Virus record (IMG/VR): IMGVR_UViG_3300028559_000026
Span: 1 to 64,000 of that record
DNA from: a virus
DNA length: 64,000 nucleotides
Strand: one strand, 5' to 3'
In this document: piece after piece, positions 16,303-25,278 of the stretch
Position numbering within the stretch: the stretch's first letter is position 1
How the letters are laid out: the number at the start of each line of letters is the position of its first letter
Program-made: the position numbers and the translations under genes
Notes under the pieces: model-generated
Told to the model about the DNA's origin: nothing
The model's input: the letters and a program-made list of their open reading frames with translations, nothing else
Databases searched by the model: none

Positions 16303-18892
16303 GTGTGGCTTGGCGACTGGAAGGCAGACCTCTGATACGACGCTCTGCAGTTTGGATAGCGTCGGTTAGACCGTTAAGTGCCGCTGCTACTTGGTCTGCT
16401 GCCATACCAACCGATTGACCTACTCGGTTCAGGCTTTCCATGCTTTGCCTACGCTCTGAGATCATACCCTGGATATGGCCAGTACTTTGCTCGATCCACT
16501 TCTCATTGTCACCTTCAAATTCCGATGTCTTAGCTAACTGCTTAAGCTGATCGGAGCCTTGTGCTGGGTCGCCTACACCACGTCCAGAAACTCTCTTGCC
16601 ATTAACATAGCTGCCATTGGTGCCTAGACCACCCTGGATACGAGCTAGTGACTGACCAGCCATATCAGAGTTTGCCCAGCCGATATCTTGGTAAAACGCC
16701 CCCTGATTAACAAAGGCACGATCCTGGAATGCTTTGGCGTCTTTACCTGATAAACCTAAGCGCTGTGGTGCATCTTGTAGGAACTTCTTGAAGTTGCCAC
16801 CATATTGCTCAGTAACTATCTTGGCTTGTTTTTGGACATCGTTTAGGCCAGCTTGTTCTGGACTGGCTCCAATATTGCGATCATACGCTCTAGCAAAAGT
16901 CTTCTTGGCGAACTGCTCTACTGATTCAGAAGTAATACCTCTAGCTTTCAATTCTGCTGGTACACGACCTGTGGCTAGTACTTCGGCAATGGTGGCCGGA
17001 TCTAGTGTAGCTAGATACTCTTGGGACATTACACTACCACCGGGTAGAGCCTGGATAGCATTGAGTAGGTTGGAACCTGACTGGTAAGCGTCGATCTTAC
17101 CACCAGTCACATTGCCCATCGCACCCAAGCCTTGCGGCATGAAGTTCTGTAGGAGCATGTCCTGGGCACCATTCGCACCACGACCATACTGATACATGGC
17201 ACCAAGCATGCCCTGACCGGACGTGATCGGATTGCCACCCATAAGGGCACCAGAAAGCGTCCCAGCCATTCTGGAAGCTGCCCCCCTATCCATGCCCCCA
17301 TTGCCACCAATCGCGCCTGTAAACTGATCCCAGAGTCCTGGGTTGCCTACTAGGGCTGCAGTGCCCGCCATCAGTCCGGCGTTAGGTAGATGGCCACCGA
17401 GGTTTCCATAAATGGCTCGATGCCGGTATTGTTGCCCAGCTTGATAGCCCGCTACACCAGCAACAGCATGTTGCCCACCAATAACCTCTTCAGGGCTGAT
17501 TGCATTGTTTTGGTAGCTACGCATAATACGACTTGCATAGTTACGCTTTTCAATTGGATCGCCACCCATAATGCTTGACAACCCCTGCATAATGGGATTG
17601 CCAGAAGTGGACCAGTTTTCTCTAAAGACCTTGGTACCTGCACCAAGACCACGCATATGACTAATAACACTGCCAGCATTCTCTTGGAAGTGACGGACAC
17701 CAGCGAATTCAAGTGGATTGGCTTGCTCCATTTGCTGTGCGTACTGCAACATAGAACCAGCTTGCTCTACAGGGATATTGTCTTTGGTTCTTACAGCTTC
17801 ATTGACTGCACCAAACGGGTCTAGGCCAAATACACCACGCTTAACTGCCCTACCCATAATGTCCCACATACGGGAGTTAGAACGGTTAAACTCAAAACCG
17901 CCATTTCGATTGGTGGTGCCACCACTTGGAGCCCAAGCACCAAAACCGTGGCCATACATCGCCCTGGAACCTTCGCCAAGTCTGCCAAAGTCCTCGGTAA
18001 AGTACTGGTTAGACCTCATCACCCCCATTGCATGCAGCAGTGTTAGATCGCCACCCCTGATGCCCATGGCTGCATTACCATAAGCACCGCCCTGCTTTAC
18101 AGATCGAGCTATGAAGTCATGCGGGGACGCTTGTGCTTCTGCCTGGGTGGATCGAAGAGTGTTGACGATGGTTTTACCTACAATGTACCCAAAGACTGCT
18201 GCACCGCCAGCCTTCATCATTCCGTCAGATACACCGAGGCGGTTGACAATATCACGTACTCCACCGCCACCAGAACCAGGGGCACCAGCCATTGCCCCGC
18301 CACCAGCACCAGCTCCTCTACCACCACCATAGCCGTTAAGCTGTGCATATCTCTGTTGCAGCATCCCCTCACGGGATTGTGCAGAACCTAGTTCCTCGAA
18401 TTTGTCAAGCATTTTCCCGCGTACTTCTTCGGGATTGCCGACATACAAACGCCCCGCACCCTTATATTTCTCCATATGTGCGTATTCGCGGTTAAGGTCT
18501 TCGATATCCTTCTTTAACCTACGTATGTCCTGCTGCTGTTTGCCTACCTCATCCTTTAGAGCACCCGACATTACACGTAGCGCATCCTTGGACGAAGAAG
18601 CTATGGTCTGAAATAACTGCTTGTTTTCCAGGATCTGTTTTGTTAGCATTCCACCAGCACCAGCCATGGAGCCGCTTTTGATGGCTTCATTAGCTGGGTT
18701 GAACTTGGTTGCTGACTGACCACTCATCTGGGCACCAGCACGACCATTGGTGCCACCCAACACACGATTCAGGTCTTGTGTGGTTTTCTGTGCTTCTCTG
18801 GCTAGTTCACGTAGCAGGTTCACACCCTTACGGACGCTAGCTTCATCCATGCCGAGTGTAAATTTTAGTTCCTTGTCTTGCGGTGTACCCAT
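16292..18892 (-). CDS. Tail tape measure protein
   Basis: 866 residues. An N-terminal coiled coil (VGKQQQDIRRLKKDIEDLN) is followed by Gly/Ala/Met-rich low-complexity sequence and a hydrophobic stretch (VFGYIVGKTIVNTL), then further helical Gly-rich sequence. It follows two small chaperone-like genes and precedes the hub and spike genes, the standard tail order. The protein sets tail length and is ejected with DNA. At roughly 1.5 angstrom per residue, 866 residues suggest a tail near 130 nm, modest for a large myovirus. Confidence 0.8.
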   Translation of the reverse strand: MGTPQDKELKFTLGMDEASVRKGVNLLRELAREAQKTTQDLNRVLGGTNGRAGAQMSGQSATKFNPANEAIKSGSMAGAGGMLTKQILENKQLFQTIASSSKDALRVMSGALKDEVGKQQQDIRRLKKDIEDLNREYAHMEKYKGAGRLYVGNPEEVRGKMLDKFEELGSAQSREGMLQQRYAQLNGYGGGRGAGAGGGAMAGAPGSGGGGVRDIVNRLGVSDGMMKAGGAAVFGYIVGKTIVNTLRSTQAEAQASPHDFIARSVKQGGAYGNAAMGIRGGDLTLLHAMGVMRSNQYFTEDFGRLGEGSRAMYGHGFGAWAPSGGTTNRNGGFEFNRSNSRMWDIMGRAVKRGVFGLDPFGAVNEAVRTKDNIPVEQAGSMLQYAQQMEQANPLEFAGVRHFQENAGSVISHMRGLGAGTKVFRENWSTSGNPIMQGLSSIMGGDPIEKRNYASRIMRSYQNNAISPEEVIGGQHAVAGVAGYQAGQQYRHRAIYGNLGGHLPNAGLMAGTAALVGNPGLWDQFTGAIGGNGGMDRGAASRMAGTLSGALMGGNPITSGQGMLGAMYQYGRGANGAQDMLLQNFMPQGLGAMGNVTGGKIDAYQSGSNLLNAIQALPGGSVMSQEYLATLDPATIAEVLATGRVPAELKARGITSESVEQFAKKTFARAYDRNIGASPEQAGLNDVQKQAKIVTEQYGGNFKKFLQDAPQRLGLSGKDAKAFQDRAFVNQGAFYQDIGWANSDMAGQSLARIQGGLGTNGSYVNGKRVSGRGVGDPAQGSDQLKQLAKTSEFEGDNEKWIEQSTGHIQGMISERRQSMESLNRVGQSVGMAADQVAAALNGLTDAIQTAERRIRGLPSSRQATPKR

Positions 18893-18904
18893 AAATGGAA
18901 GATT
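18890..18904 (-). promoter_or_regulatory. AATCT-N7-ATG promoter-like element
   Basis: AATCT at 18900-18904 (minus), spacer TCCATTT, ATG at 18892. No ribosome site. It adjoins the -35 of the divergent plus promoter. Confidence 0.65.
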
Positions 18905-18906
18905 GC

Positions 18907-18934
18907 TTGACAGGCGCTATGAATTTGATACTAT
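18907..18934 (+). promoter_or_regulatory. Sigma70-like promoter with extended -10
   Basis: Perfect TTGACA at 18907-18912, 16 bp spacer, TACTAT at 18929-18934 preceded by TG at 18926-18927. AGGAG follows at 18942-18946 before the ATG at 18956. Confidence 0.65.
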
Positions 18935-18955
18935 AAGTGGAGAGGAGTTGTAAAC

Positions 18956-19462
18956 ATGGAAAATGAACGATGGGAGCGGGACTTTGAAATTACTCTACGC
19001 TTTCTTCTAAACACCCAGAAGGATGGTGTTTGGATGATGGTGAATTACCAGACTGGTGAGTTTGAGAGGGCTGATGAATGGCTAGCTAAGAATGGCAAGA
19101 CTAGCATGAACATTGACCTGCCCAGTATGTTTTCAGGGGCGGTTGGTGCGCGTGGGTTTTCGCTAAGCGACGACCAGAAACAAGAATACCGAAATAAGTA
19201 TCACAATGTACGCTTGTGTGAGGTTATGGAGTTTGATGGCCTCAAGATTCTAGCGCCCAGGAATGAGCACAAGCTCATCACACTTTTTTTGACGAAGTGG
19301 AGTGGTGAGGAGTGGCTATACAAAGATGATTTTATTGAGGAAGTACAAAAATGGCCACAGCAGGCCTTTGTGCCCGTCCGTATTGACCTAGTACCAAATA
19401 CAGGTATGCCAGTTATGGATGCCATGAAGAAGTTGTTTTTTGCAACCATTATGGAGGAATAG
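18956..19462 (+). CDS. Hypothetical protein
   Basis: 168 residues with AGGAG 9 nt upstream of the ATG. Mixed alpha/beta, Trp-rich (WSGEEWLYKDDFIEEVQKWP), no motif I can name. First gene of the plus cassette ending with the HD hydrolase. Confidence 0.65.
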   Translation: MENERWERDFEITLRFLLNTQKDGVWMMVNYQTGEFERADEWLAKNGKTSMNIDLPSMFSGAVGARGFSLSDDQKQEYRNKYHNVRLCEVMEFDGLKILAPRNEHKLITLFLTKWSGEEWLYKDDFIEEVQKWPQQAFVPVRIDLVPNTGMPVMDAMKKLFFATIMEE

Positions 19463-19709
19463 ATGAAAGTATATGTACTGATTGAGGTAGATGTGGATGA
19501 AAACCACAAAGGCCGCTAACGGTAGGGATTATTTTCGGGACGGTGTTGAGGTTCTAAACGGAATCGCAGTGTCAGTTTCCAAGAAAGAGATGATTCTTAA
19601 GCATTTTCGTGAATGGAAATCCAAGTTTTTTGGTGAATGGCCGTCCCGTATTGTAGACACCACCTTTACTTCTCCGCCACGAGAAATACTCCTTCCACAT
19701 TCTTACTAG
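19463..19709 (+). pseudogene. Small gene apparently broken by a +1 frameshift
   Basis: ATG 19463 with GGAGG 4 nt upstream opens MKVYVLIEVDVDE and stops after 18 codons. A different frame then continues to 19709 (GRDYFRDGVEVLNGIAVSVS and a helical end). Removing one A from the AAAA run at about 19500-19503 joins both into one 81-residue protein. Alternatively the downstream frame starts by itself at ATG 19491 or 19497. Sequencing error, mutation or programmed frameshift cannot be separated here. Confidence 0.5.
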
Positions 19710-19717
19710 GGAACCAA

Positions 19718-20404
19718 ATGAGCGAACCAGCTATGGAAAAAGAGATGTTAAGTAAATCTATTCAAGAGGTTATCTGCAAGGAGGATGCTTCGGCATGTGT
19801 CCTGTTGGGGCGACTGTGCCTACAATTTGGCCAAGTTAATCGTATCACCAAACATCCAGATGGTGAGCTAGAGAGCGATACCGACCACACTTTCATGCTA
19901 ACCACGCTGGCGTGTTCCTTCGCGTCTAAGTACCGTCCAGACCTGGACATTGGCCTGATTGCGCAGTATGCGACTGTACATGATTTTGTGGAAGTGTATG
20001 CAGGCGATACTGATACGCTGTCCTCATTTGATGCAAATCAGAAGCATGACAATGAGGAACAAGCACTACGCAAGCTAAAGTCGGGCTTCGATCATTCTTT
20101 GCCATGGGTTAGTAAGACTATTGAGGCATACAATCGACTAGATACACCAGAAGCGCGTTTTGTCAAGTTTATGGATAAGATTTTGCCCAAAATCACGCAT
20201 TTGCTTAACGGCGGTGGTGTTATTTGGGAACATGGCATGTCGATCGACAGCATTAATAAACGAAATCAACAACAGCTTGCCACGATCTGTGCTACGTATG
20301 GTAAGGATTTTCCAGAAGTCAAAGAATTGTTTGAGAAGACGCACGGACTACTCATGGCTTTTCTAACTACCCACCAGGGTCATCCTCAAATTCCATCTGG
20401 ATAA
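19718..20404 (+). CDS. HD-domain phosphohydrolase (YfbR-like)
   Basis: 228 residues from ATG 19718; upstream in-frame ATG 19637 overlaps the previous gene. The HD metal motif appears as DTDHTFMLTTLA (first His) and VHDFVEVYAGD (His-Asp) with a later Asp in RLDTPEARFVKFMDKI, as in HD_3/YfbR 5'-nucleotidases. Such enzymes dephosphorylate deoxynucleoside monophosphates, which would fit the dUTPase and dCMP deaminase genes elsewhere in the window. The 3' end overlaps the minus-strand chaperone gene by 38 nt. Confidence 0.75.
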   Translation: MSEPAMEKEMLSKSIQEVICKEDASACVLLGRLCLQFGQVNRITKHPDGELESDTDHTFMLTTLACSFASKYRPDLDIGLIAQYATVHDFVEVYAGDTDTLSSFDANQKHDNEEQALRKLKSGFDHSLPWVSKTIEAYNRLDTPEARFVKFMDKILPKITHLLNGGGVIWEHGMSIDSINKRNQQQLATICATYGKDFPEVKELFEKTHGLLMAFLTTHQGHPQIPSG

Positions 20405-20927
20405 CTGGCGGTAATTGCTCCATATCTGCCAGTTTCTGTTCTCCCCCCAAAGCATTTTTCATCTTATTGATCTTACCTGCTAAATTCAGGAGTTTTTGCT
20501 CCTGCTCTGCAGCGGCCTGGATTCCTGATGCCGGGTCTGATCTAAATGCTTTACCCTTCCACAATGCTTGCTGTTCTTGCTCGACCATGCGCTGTAGCTT
20601 ATCCCCCTTGTGCTTGTCATCCTCATCCTTAGCCACTCTGACTTTGCGCTCTGCTTCAGTTTCGGACAGGATGTCCCTTTCTCTTGTCAAGAAGGGTCTT
20701 TGGTCCTGGTCCTTTTCATCGGGTTCTAGGTCTTCAAGTTCCTCATACTTGGCTTCAAAGTAGTTTTGAAGCACATCGTCTAGGGGTAGTGCGGATACTT
20801 CGTGTAGTGGTGTGCAAAAGTGTGTGCTATACCACCTAAAGATTCTTCTCAGCTCATATCCTGGATCGGAACCAGGAAACATGACACTGCTGAGCGCATT
20901 GATCCTATGAGCTGAGAAGATATCCAT
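20367..20927 (-). CDS. Probable second tail assembly chaperone
   Basis: 186 residues. The N-terminus (PGYELRRIFRWYSTHFCTPL) and the long charged coiled-coil C-terminus resemble the downstream partner of tail assembly chaperone pairs. It lies between the first chaperone and the tape measure. Unlike lambda gpG/gpGT, it has its own ATG 2 nt after the preceding stop, so no frameshift is required. Confidence 0.6.
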   Translation of the reverse strand: MDIFSAHRINALSSVMFPGSDPGYELRRIFRWYSTHFCTPLHEVSALPLDDVLQNYFEAKYEELEDLEPDEKDQDQRPFLTRERDILSETEAERKVRVAKDEDDKHKGDKLQRMVEQEQQALWKGKAFRSDPASGIQAAAEQEQKLLNLAGKINKMKNALGGEQKLADMEQLPPVIQMEFEDDPGG

Positions 20928-20929
20928 GG

Positions 20930-21355
20930 TTATGATGCCTGATCTTGTTCCTCATCCTTATGCTTTGCGTCACGTAGCTTGGCTTGGTTGGCTAGTGCTT
21001 TCTTGGCCACTGCATCAATCAAGTCCTGTTCTGGCTTGATAGCTTCGGGGTAGACCGCCTGGATAAAGGCTACGGACGGCTTGGGACCGCTCATCAGGCT
21101 TGTCCACAGGGGCGGGGAGGACACGATACGGGTGTTGATGGCTGCCAGCATGAAAGCCACCGCATAGGTGTTCTCGCTGGCGTTCTTGGGGTCGCCAGAC
21201 AGGTACTCTCTGAGTAGCTTGTCTTGGCGGAACACATCTTCTGCACTGAGCTTGATCTTGAAAGTAAACTCTGCAGACAGCGTGTCGCCGTAAAGGTCTG
21301 TAATGCTTATCGTTACCGGTTTTGATTCATTTAGGAAGCTATTTGGAAAGCCCAT
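20930..21355 (-). CDS. Probable tail assembly chaperone
   Basis: 141 residues. Beta-rich N-terminus (TISITDLYGDTLSAEFTFKIKL) then helices and a charged tail (RDAKHKDEEQDQ). Size, two-gene arrangement and position upstream of the tape measure are those of the small tail chaperone that coats the tape measure during tail assembly. AAAGGTGA precedes the ATG. Confidence 0.6.
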   Translation of the reverse strand: MGFPNSFLNESKPVTISITDLYGDTLSAEFTFKIKLSAEDVFRQDKLLREYLSGDPKNASENTYAVAFMLAAINTRIVSSPPLWTSLMSGPKPSVAFIQAVYPEAIKPEQDLIDAVAKKALANQAKLRDAKHKDEEQDQAS

Positions 21356-21370
21356 GCGTCACCTTTCTTG

Positions 21371-21399
21371 TTGCGTCTCAAAATATTTAATGCTATATA
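21371..21399 (+). promoter_or_regulatory. Sigma70-like promoter with extended -10
   Basis: TTGCGT at 21371-21376, 17 bp spacer, TATATA at 21394-21399 preceded by TG at 21391-21392. It lies between divergent starts at 21355 and 21441. Confidence 0.55.
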
Positions 21400-21440
21400 G
21401 TAATAGTTACTGTTCCTCAAACCACTCAAGGAGATTGTCT

Positions 21441-21965
21441 ATGAAGAAGCTGTCGATCCAAACGTATTTTAGTCGTGCATGCACCGAGTTTGCCGTGTCT
21501 CTGCTAGATAGCGCTCACAAGATTGTATCTGGACCTATTCCTGGTGTGATTGCAAGTGACATCGCTTTTGTCAATGGCAAAGCCATCAATGTTTTTGGCA
21601 AGATTACCGAGCTTGCCCAGAAGCAGGCAGAGCTGTACGCTAAAGACGACATCGAGAGCGATGCTAAGCGTGCTGCACTACAAGGTGTGGCCGCTCCGGT
21701 CGCTAAGCCCGTCCCGCGCCTTGTCCAGCCTCGCAAGATGAATGGTGTATCGTCCCGTAACGTATTAGCGCTTTGTCTTGGTGTCTCGAATGAGGAGATT
21801 CCAGAGAAGATTGTCAATCTTATCAATGATTTGAATGCAGCCAGTACTATGAATGATGATGTATATCTGAAGATTATCCAGCTCGGCAACGCCCTAGTGA
21901 ATGACGGCACCATTGGTCGTAAGCCTGGCAAGCCTCGCAAGGCTGTAGCTACTCCTGCAGTTTAA
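21441..21965 (+). CDS. Hypothetical protein
   Basis: 174 residues from ATG 21441 with GGAG 7 nt upstream; in-frame ATGs further upstream overlap the divergent promoter. Helical, with a basic Pro-rich linker around residue 92 (PVAKPVPRLVQPRKMNG) and a basic tail (GRKPGKPRKA) that could contact nucleic acid. Family unknown. Confidence 0.65.
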   Translation: MKKLSIQTYFSRACTEFAVSLLDSAHKIVSGPIPGVIASDIAFVNGKAINVFGKITELAQKQAELYAKDDIESDAKRAALQGVAAPVAKPVPRLVQPRKMNGVSSRNVLALCLGVSNEEIPEKIVNLINDLNAASTMNDDVYLKIIQLGNALVNDGTIGRKPGKPRKAVATPAV

Positions 21966-21981
21966 CTGTCAAAGGACAACC

Positions 21982-22401
21982 ATGACTAAAAATCAAAAAA
22001 TCCGTAGTATTGTAGAGCGATTGCTTGTACTTGCTAGTAACCCTAAGATGCTACGTCTAACCCTTAGAAGTAGTGTTCCGCAGGACCGATTTGCGGTAAT
22101 TGTCAAGACACTTCGATGGATGCCACGTAGTGTACGCAAAACACAGCAGCTTAATAGCTGGTCGGATATTGACAGCCTTCTGAGTGCTCGTGAAGTGTTG
22201 GCAATGTTGATGGGGACGTGTGATTGTGAACTACCTATCAGTGTCCTGAAGTCTTTGGGCGACCTGTCCATGGTCAAAGCTAGTGGCGTTCCTGATGCGC
22301 TCAAGCGGCTAGCGGAAGTACTCGCCAACATGGATAAGCAGGAGCAGCACTATCGTGTAGAAGCTGGTCCAGACGGTCTTCTCTTCTTTCCTATTCGCTA
22401 A
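21982..22401 (+). CDS. Hypothetical basic protein
   Basis: 139 residues, AAAGGA 7 nt before the ATG, in operon with the preceding gene. Strongly basic helical N-terminus (KIRSIVERLLVLASNPKMLR). No motif recognised. Confidence 0.6.
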   Translation: MTKNQKIRSIVERLLVLASNPKMLRLTLRSSVPQDRFAVIVKTLRWMPRSVRKTQQLNSWSDIDSLLSAREVLAMLMGTCDCELPISVLKSLGDLSMVKASGVPDALKRLAEVLANMDKQEQHYRVEAGPDGLLFFPIR

Positions 22402-22419
22402 ATCCTCGTATTTCCTGCC

Positions 22420-22449
22420 TTTACACTTCGCAGTGAAGTCTGGTATATT
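22420..22449 (+). promoter_or_regulatory. Sigma70-like promoter with extended -10
   Basis: TTTACA at 22420-22425, 18 bp spacer, TATATT at 22444-22449 preceded by TG at 22441-22442. AGGAG follows at 22458-22462. Confidence 0.5.
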
Positions 22450-22471
22450 CTTTTCATAGGAGATCATCCCA

Positions 22472-22674
22472 ATGAAAACCAGACCCAATCAAGCTATCCG
22501 AAACACTGTTACTCAGATTATCCGCCGGGATGGGTGCTAGAGGCTGGACGATCTGCAGTGGTGGCAGATGATAAGAAGAAAGCGCAGCGTCGGGAAATTG
22601 TTAATAAACAACGGCGGGCACGCACCAGCGCCATGCAATCTCTTGGTATAGTTAAGTCATCCGAGGTTTATTGA
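22472..22674 (+). pseudogene. Small basic gene apparently broken by a -1 frameshift
   Basis: ATG 22472 has a promoter and AGGAG but the frame stops after 22 codons (RNTVTQIIRRDGC). The -1 frame continues without its own good start to 22674, ending in a very basic helix (DDKKKAQRREIVNKQRRART) and LGIVKSSEVY. Adding one G to the GGG run near 22534 restores one 67-residue protein. The 3' end overlaps the RNase H gene by 23 nt. Confidence 0.45.
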
Positions 22675-23338
22675 GTCTGCCCCGGTTGGCTAATCTATCC
22701 GCTAGCTCATTCTCTGGATGACCTGAATGGCCTTTGATATGGCTAAAGGTCACATGTCCTGGAAATTGATTGCGTTTATATATCTCATGCCTAATTCTTG
22801 CCACTAACTCATGATTCGACTTGATTTTCCACGAGAAGTCAGAAGCGCACCCGATTGCATACATAGAGTCAGGTCGGATCATGATAGTTGCAGACAAACA
22901 TGGGATGGCATAAAACACTCTCATTACCGCTGATAGCTCGGCATGGTTATTGGTCCCATTACCGCACGATTCCGCAATTTCCGTTTTAGAGAATACATTG
23001 CCAGATACGTCCTGCTCTATAATCACCACACCTATACCTGATGGCTTATCAGGACTGGTACCACTACCATCTGTGTAGGCGGTGTATGACCGTGATGGCT
23101 GTTGAATGCTTATTCCATTAAAGGTGCGGATACTGGCTAGTGTGTTTTCGATTGGGTAGTGCCGATAAAACGCGAAGTGTCTGTTGGTGCCTGGGCGACC
23201 AGTATAGATACCGATATCACTTACACTAAATGAATCTAGGTTGTGCTCGATAAGAGCTGAGTGGATGTCAAGTAAAAGGCGACGGGGCCAGCCGAGTTTT
23301 AATGCCTCGCTGGCGTGTGATCTATCTAGTCCAGACAT
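22652..23338 (-). CDS. rnhA: Ribonuclease HI
   Basis: 228 residues. The RNase H core begins near residue 85: catalytic Asp in YTDGSG (D90), Glu in NNHAELSAV (E134), Asp in RPDSMYAI (D157), then HIKGHSGHPENELADRLA giving His204 and Asp214. All four acidic residues and the histidine are present, so the enzyme should be active. The N-terminal 80 residues are additional and may include a substrate-binding region (TGRPGTNRHFAFYRHY). It degrades RNA in RNA:DNA hybrids, for example replication primers. Followed by a membrane protein and an exonuclease gene. Confidence 0.9.
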   Translation of the reverse strand: MSGLDRSHASEALKLGWPRRLLLDIHSALIEHNLDSFSVSDIGIYTGRPGTNRHFAFYRHYPIENTLASIRTFNGISIQQPSRSYTAYTDGSGTSPDKPSGIGVVIIEQDVSGNVFSKTEIAESCGNGTNNHAELSAVMRVFYAIPCLSATIMIRPDSMYAIGCASDFSWKIKSNHELVARIRHEIYKRNQFPGHVTFSHIKGHSGHPENELADRLANRGRLNKPRMT

Positions 23339-23339
23339 A

Positions 23340-23570
23340 TTAGTGCTTGTGGTTACAGTGTTTGTGGTTTCGGCTATGCCAATAGCGATCAGCCACCAGG
23401 ATTACTGCAGAAGTAAGAACACCTAGCCCGAGATACAGAGGCAAGTTTTCCTTGTGGTCATGGCTAGCCACAGCACCAACACCCAGGATGGATGCAATCA
23501 GGCTCAAGTGTGCAGGGCACAGCAAGCAGAACAGAAGCGGAGTACATACAGCGGCAATTTTAGCTTTCAT
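23340..23570 (-). CDS. Small membrane protein with His-rich tail
   Basis: 76 residues: two hydrophobic segments (about 5-35 and 45-62), LLCPAHLS in the first, and a C-terminus rich in His and Cys (HSRNHKHCNHKH). The pattern suggests metal contact and recalls small metal-transport membrane proteins such as MerC/MerT, but I cannot confirm the family. Sits one base upstream of the RNase H start, same operon. Confidence 0.5.
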   Translation of the reverse strand: MKAKIAAVCTPLLFCLLCPAHLSLIASILGVGAVASHDHKENLPLYLGLGVLTSAVILVADRYWHSRNHKHCNHKH

Positions 23571-23574
23571 TGGT

Positions 23575-24204
23575 TTACCTTATCGAATGGTTTAGATCTA
23601 GATGCTCGATCAACATACGCATGAACATCTCGCCCTGTTCAATAGCGTCATCAATGCCGACATGAGTGTGTGGACGCTCAGCAGAGAACCACCGTGGTGG
23701 CATCTCTCTTTTACCTACACGGTGATATGGTGTCTTCAGTACAGCAGCGGCGTAGGTCTTTGAGTCTAGTGCGCTGAAGCCAAGTGGGCTGTACTTAAAG
23801 AAACGAATTAGGTACCAGTAGGCCCACATGAAATCGAATCCTGCGGGATACCCAACAAAGACAGGCCGAATTTTGCGGTCAGTGGCGCTCTGTTGTGTAG
23901 AGACTACTTTCTCGATCCAGGCAGCAAAGTTACGCATACCAGCAACAGGCGCTTCTGTGTTTTGCCTAGTAGCTGTGTAGGCGTCTGGATGCTTAGCCCA
24001 AAATTCCATAGTATCGGGGCATTCAGTGGCATCGGATAATGTCTCTAAGTTGACGCTGAAAGTTGAGAGTAATACGAAGGTGTTATTACTATTCAGCCGA
24101 TACGCTGCCGATCCCAGACTAAGCATCGAGAATAGGCCTGGAATTGGACCGTTAGTCTCAACATCAGTACTGAAGTAAATCTCATTAAAATGTGGGTCGG
24201 TCAT
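23575..24204 (-). CDS. DnaQ-like 3'-5' exonuclease (DEDDh)
   Basis: 209 residues. DEDDh motifs are visible: FSTDVETNG (Asp14, Glu16), GYPAGFDFMW (Asp near 125) and HTHVGIDDAIEQG (His and Asp near 185-190). Related phage proteins trim 3' ends of DNA or RNA (exonuclease/RNase T superfamily). It overlaps the start of the preceding small gene by one base, indicating a co-translated unit. Confidence 0.8.
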   Translation of the reverse strand: MTDPHFNEIYFSTDVETNGPIPGLFSMLSLGSAAYRLNSNNTFVLLSTFSVNLETLSDATECPDTMEFWAKHPDAYTATRQNTEAPVAGMRNFAAWIEKVVSTQQSATDRKIRPVFVGYPAGFDFMWAYWYLIRFFKYSPLGFSALDSKTYAAAVLKTPYHRVGKREMPPRWFSAERPHTHVGIDDAIEQGEMFMRMLIEHLDLNHSIR

Positions 24205-24413
24205 TACTTGCGCTCCATAATCTTGCGGACTGAACCAGCAGACACCAAGGTTAACGTACTAGCGTCCACACAATTATTCACTCTGAATGGCTTATTTCTT
24301 CTAATGGTCGGAGTGACGCTCTCAATCCAAACCCTATCACTGTCCTTATAGGACGTAGTGACTAGGTATACACCATCCTTATCTTTCACTTTGTCGCCTC
24401 GATAGAACTTCAT
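24204..24413 (-). CDS. Small beta-barrel-like protein
   Basis: 69 residues from ATG 24413 with GGAG 9 nt upstream; a longer frame to 24479 would overlap the divergent gene. KFYRGDKVKDKDGVYLVTTSY resembles small SH3/KOW-like barrels, close in style to the protein encoded at 24812. Function unknown. Confidence 0.55.
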   Translation of the reverse strand: MKFYRGDKVKDKDGVYLVTTSYKDSDRVWIESVTPTIRRNKPFRVNNCVDASTLTLVSAGSVRKIMERK

Positions 24414-24440
24414 CTGATTTGGCTCCGCTATGACTGAATT

Positions 24441-24731
24441 ATGGAATCTATAGTAGCACCAACGATCCAGAAACGTCAACGTAAAAATTTAGGAAAAGTG
24501 AAAGCCTTGTTTGAAAAGGCTTCCGTGCCGCAGGAGGCGGCTGTATACATCGAGGGTGATGGTGAACACGCCATGCTTTGTGTCCGGGTGGTTCATTCAA
24601 GACAGGTGTATCGGCAACTTCTATCAGAAATTGCTCACTCTTTGGTTGAAAGGACGATTGTTCAGGATGTGGCGGCAAACCCTGTCAAGAAAAAAAGAAG
24701 GTTTTTTGCTAAGCGTGGACTTTTAAGGTAA
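24441..24731 (+). CDS. Hypothetical basic protein
   Basis: 96 residues. Basic ends (KRQRKNLGKVKALF and NPVKKKRRFFAKRG) flank a beta-alpha core (AAVYIEGDGEHAMLCVRVV). Only 27 nt separate it from the divergent gene at 24413. No ribosome site is obvious. Family unknown. Confidence 0.55.
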   Translation: MESIVAPTIQKRQRKNLGKVKALFEKASVPQEAAVYIEGDGEHAMLCVRVVHSRQVYRQLLSEIAHSLVERTIVQDVAANPVKKKRRFFAKRGLLR

Positions 24732-24811
24732 GTGCCCGATATAATTGATAACAAAGTTATTGACTATTATCATGGTGGCAGGTAGGATGAGTTATCAAAG
24801 GCGGTGATTTT

Positions 24812-25278
24812 ATGTTTAGACTTGGCGACAAAGTTCGAGTAATTGGTAATCCTGCATGGAAAGCTGATGTAATGGCTAGCATTGTAGGTATGGTGGGTGA
24901 ATACTAGATGCCAAAGGATGCGATATTTCCTCGCTTGAAAATATCGACGTTACAAGCACTTCCATCCTTATGGAAGATGCGGACGGCATGGAATGGGCGT
25001 GGAAACCGAATTGTCTGGAGCTTGCTTATGAGAGCAGCGAATCGAAAATTGACCGATTAGTCAATGATGTTCTCTCATTAATCAAGAGTCGCGAGGCTGA
25101 AGGCGAGACTGACTTGGAAATTAAGGTTTTGCCGAATGGTTGCGTACCATTGATCTCAAGACTGGTGCGGTCGAGCATCAATGGAGTGAGTCGCAAGAAA
25201 ATTGCATCAAATGTGGCGACCACTGGTTTATGTCTAGTCTTACATGTCTGGGTGATATCAGGAAAGACCAATGCCTAG
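24812..25278 (+). pseudogene. SH3-like barrel protein apparently broken by a -1 frameshift
   Basis: ATG 24812 (GGCGGTG 6 nt upstream) opens FRLGDKVRVIGNPAWKAD and reaches MVGEY before TAG at 24905. Re-reading base 24901 gives MVGEILDAKGCD and runs to 25278 through MEDADGMEWAWKPNCLEL, which is how GD.VRV...GEI..LEDG..W.....LE barrel proteins end. One missing A in GAATAC would explain it. The C-terminal part (about 100 residues after LEL) is of unknown nature and may not be native throughout. Confidence 0.5.

Noticed and set aside
20930-20960. Programmed frameshift linking the two tail chaperone genes
   Set aside because: The second gene has its own ATG 2 nt after the first stop, and no slippery heptamer stands out at the junction.
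23340-23570. Mercury-resistance transporter
   Set aside because: The LLCPAHLS and His-rich tail recall metal transporters, but length and the rest do not match a specific family.
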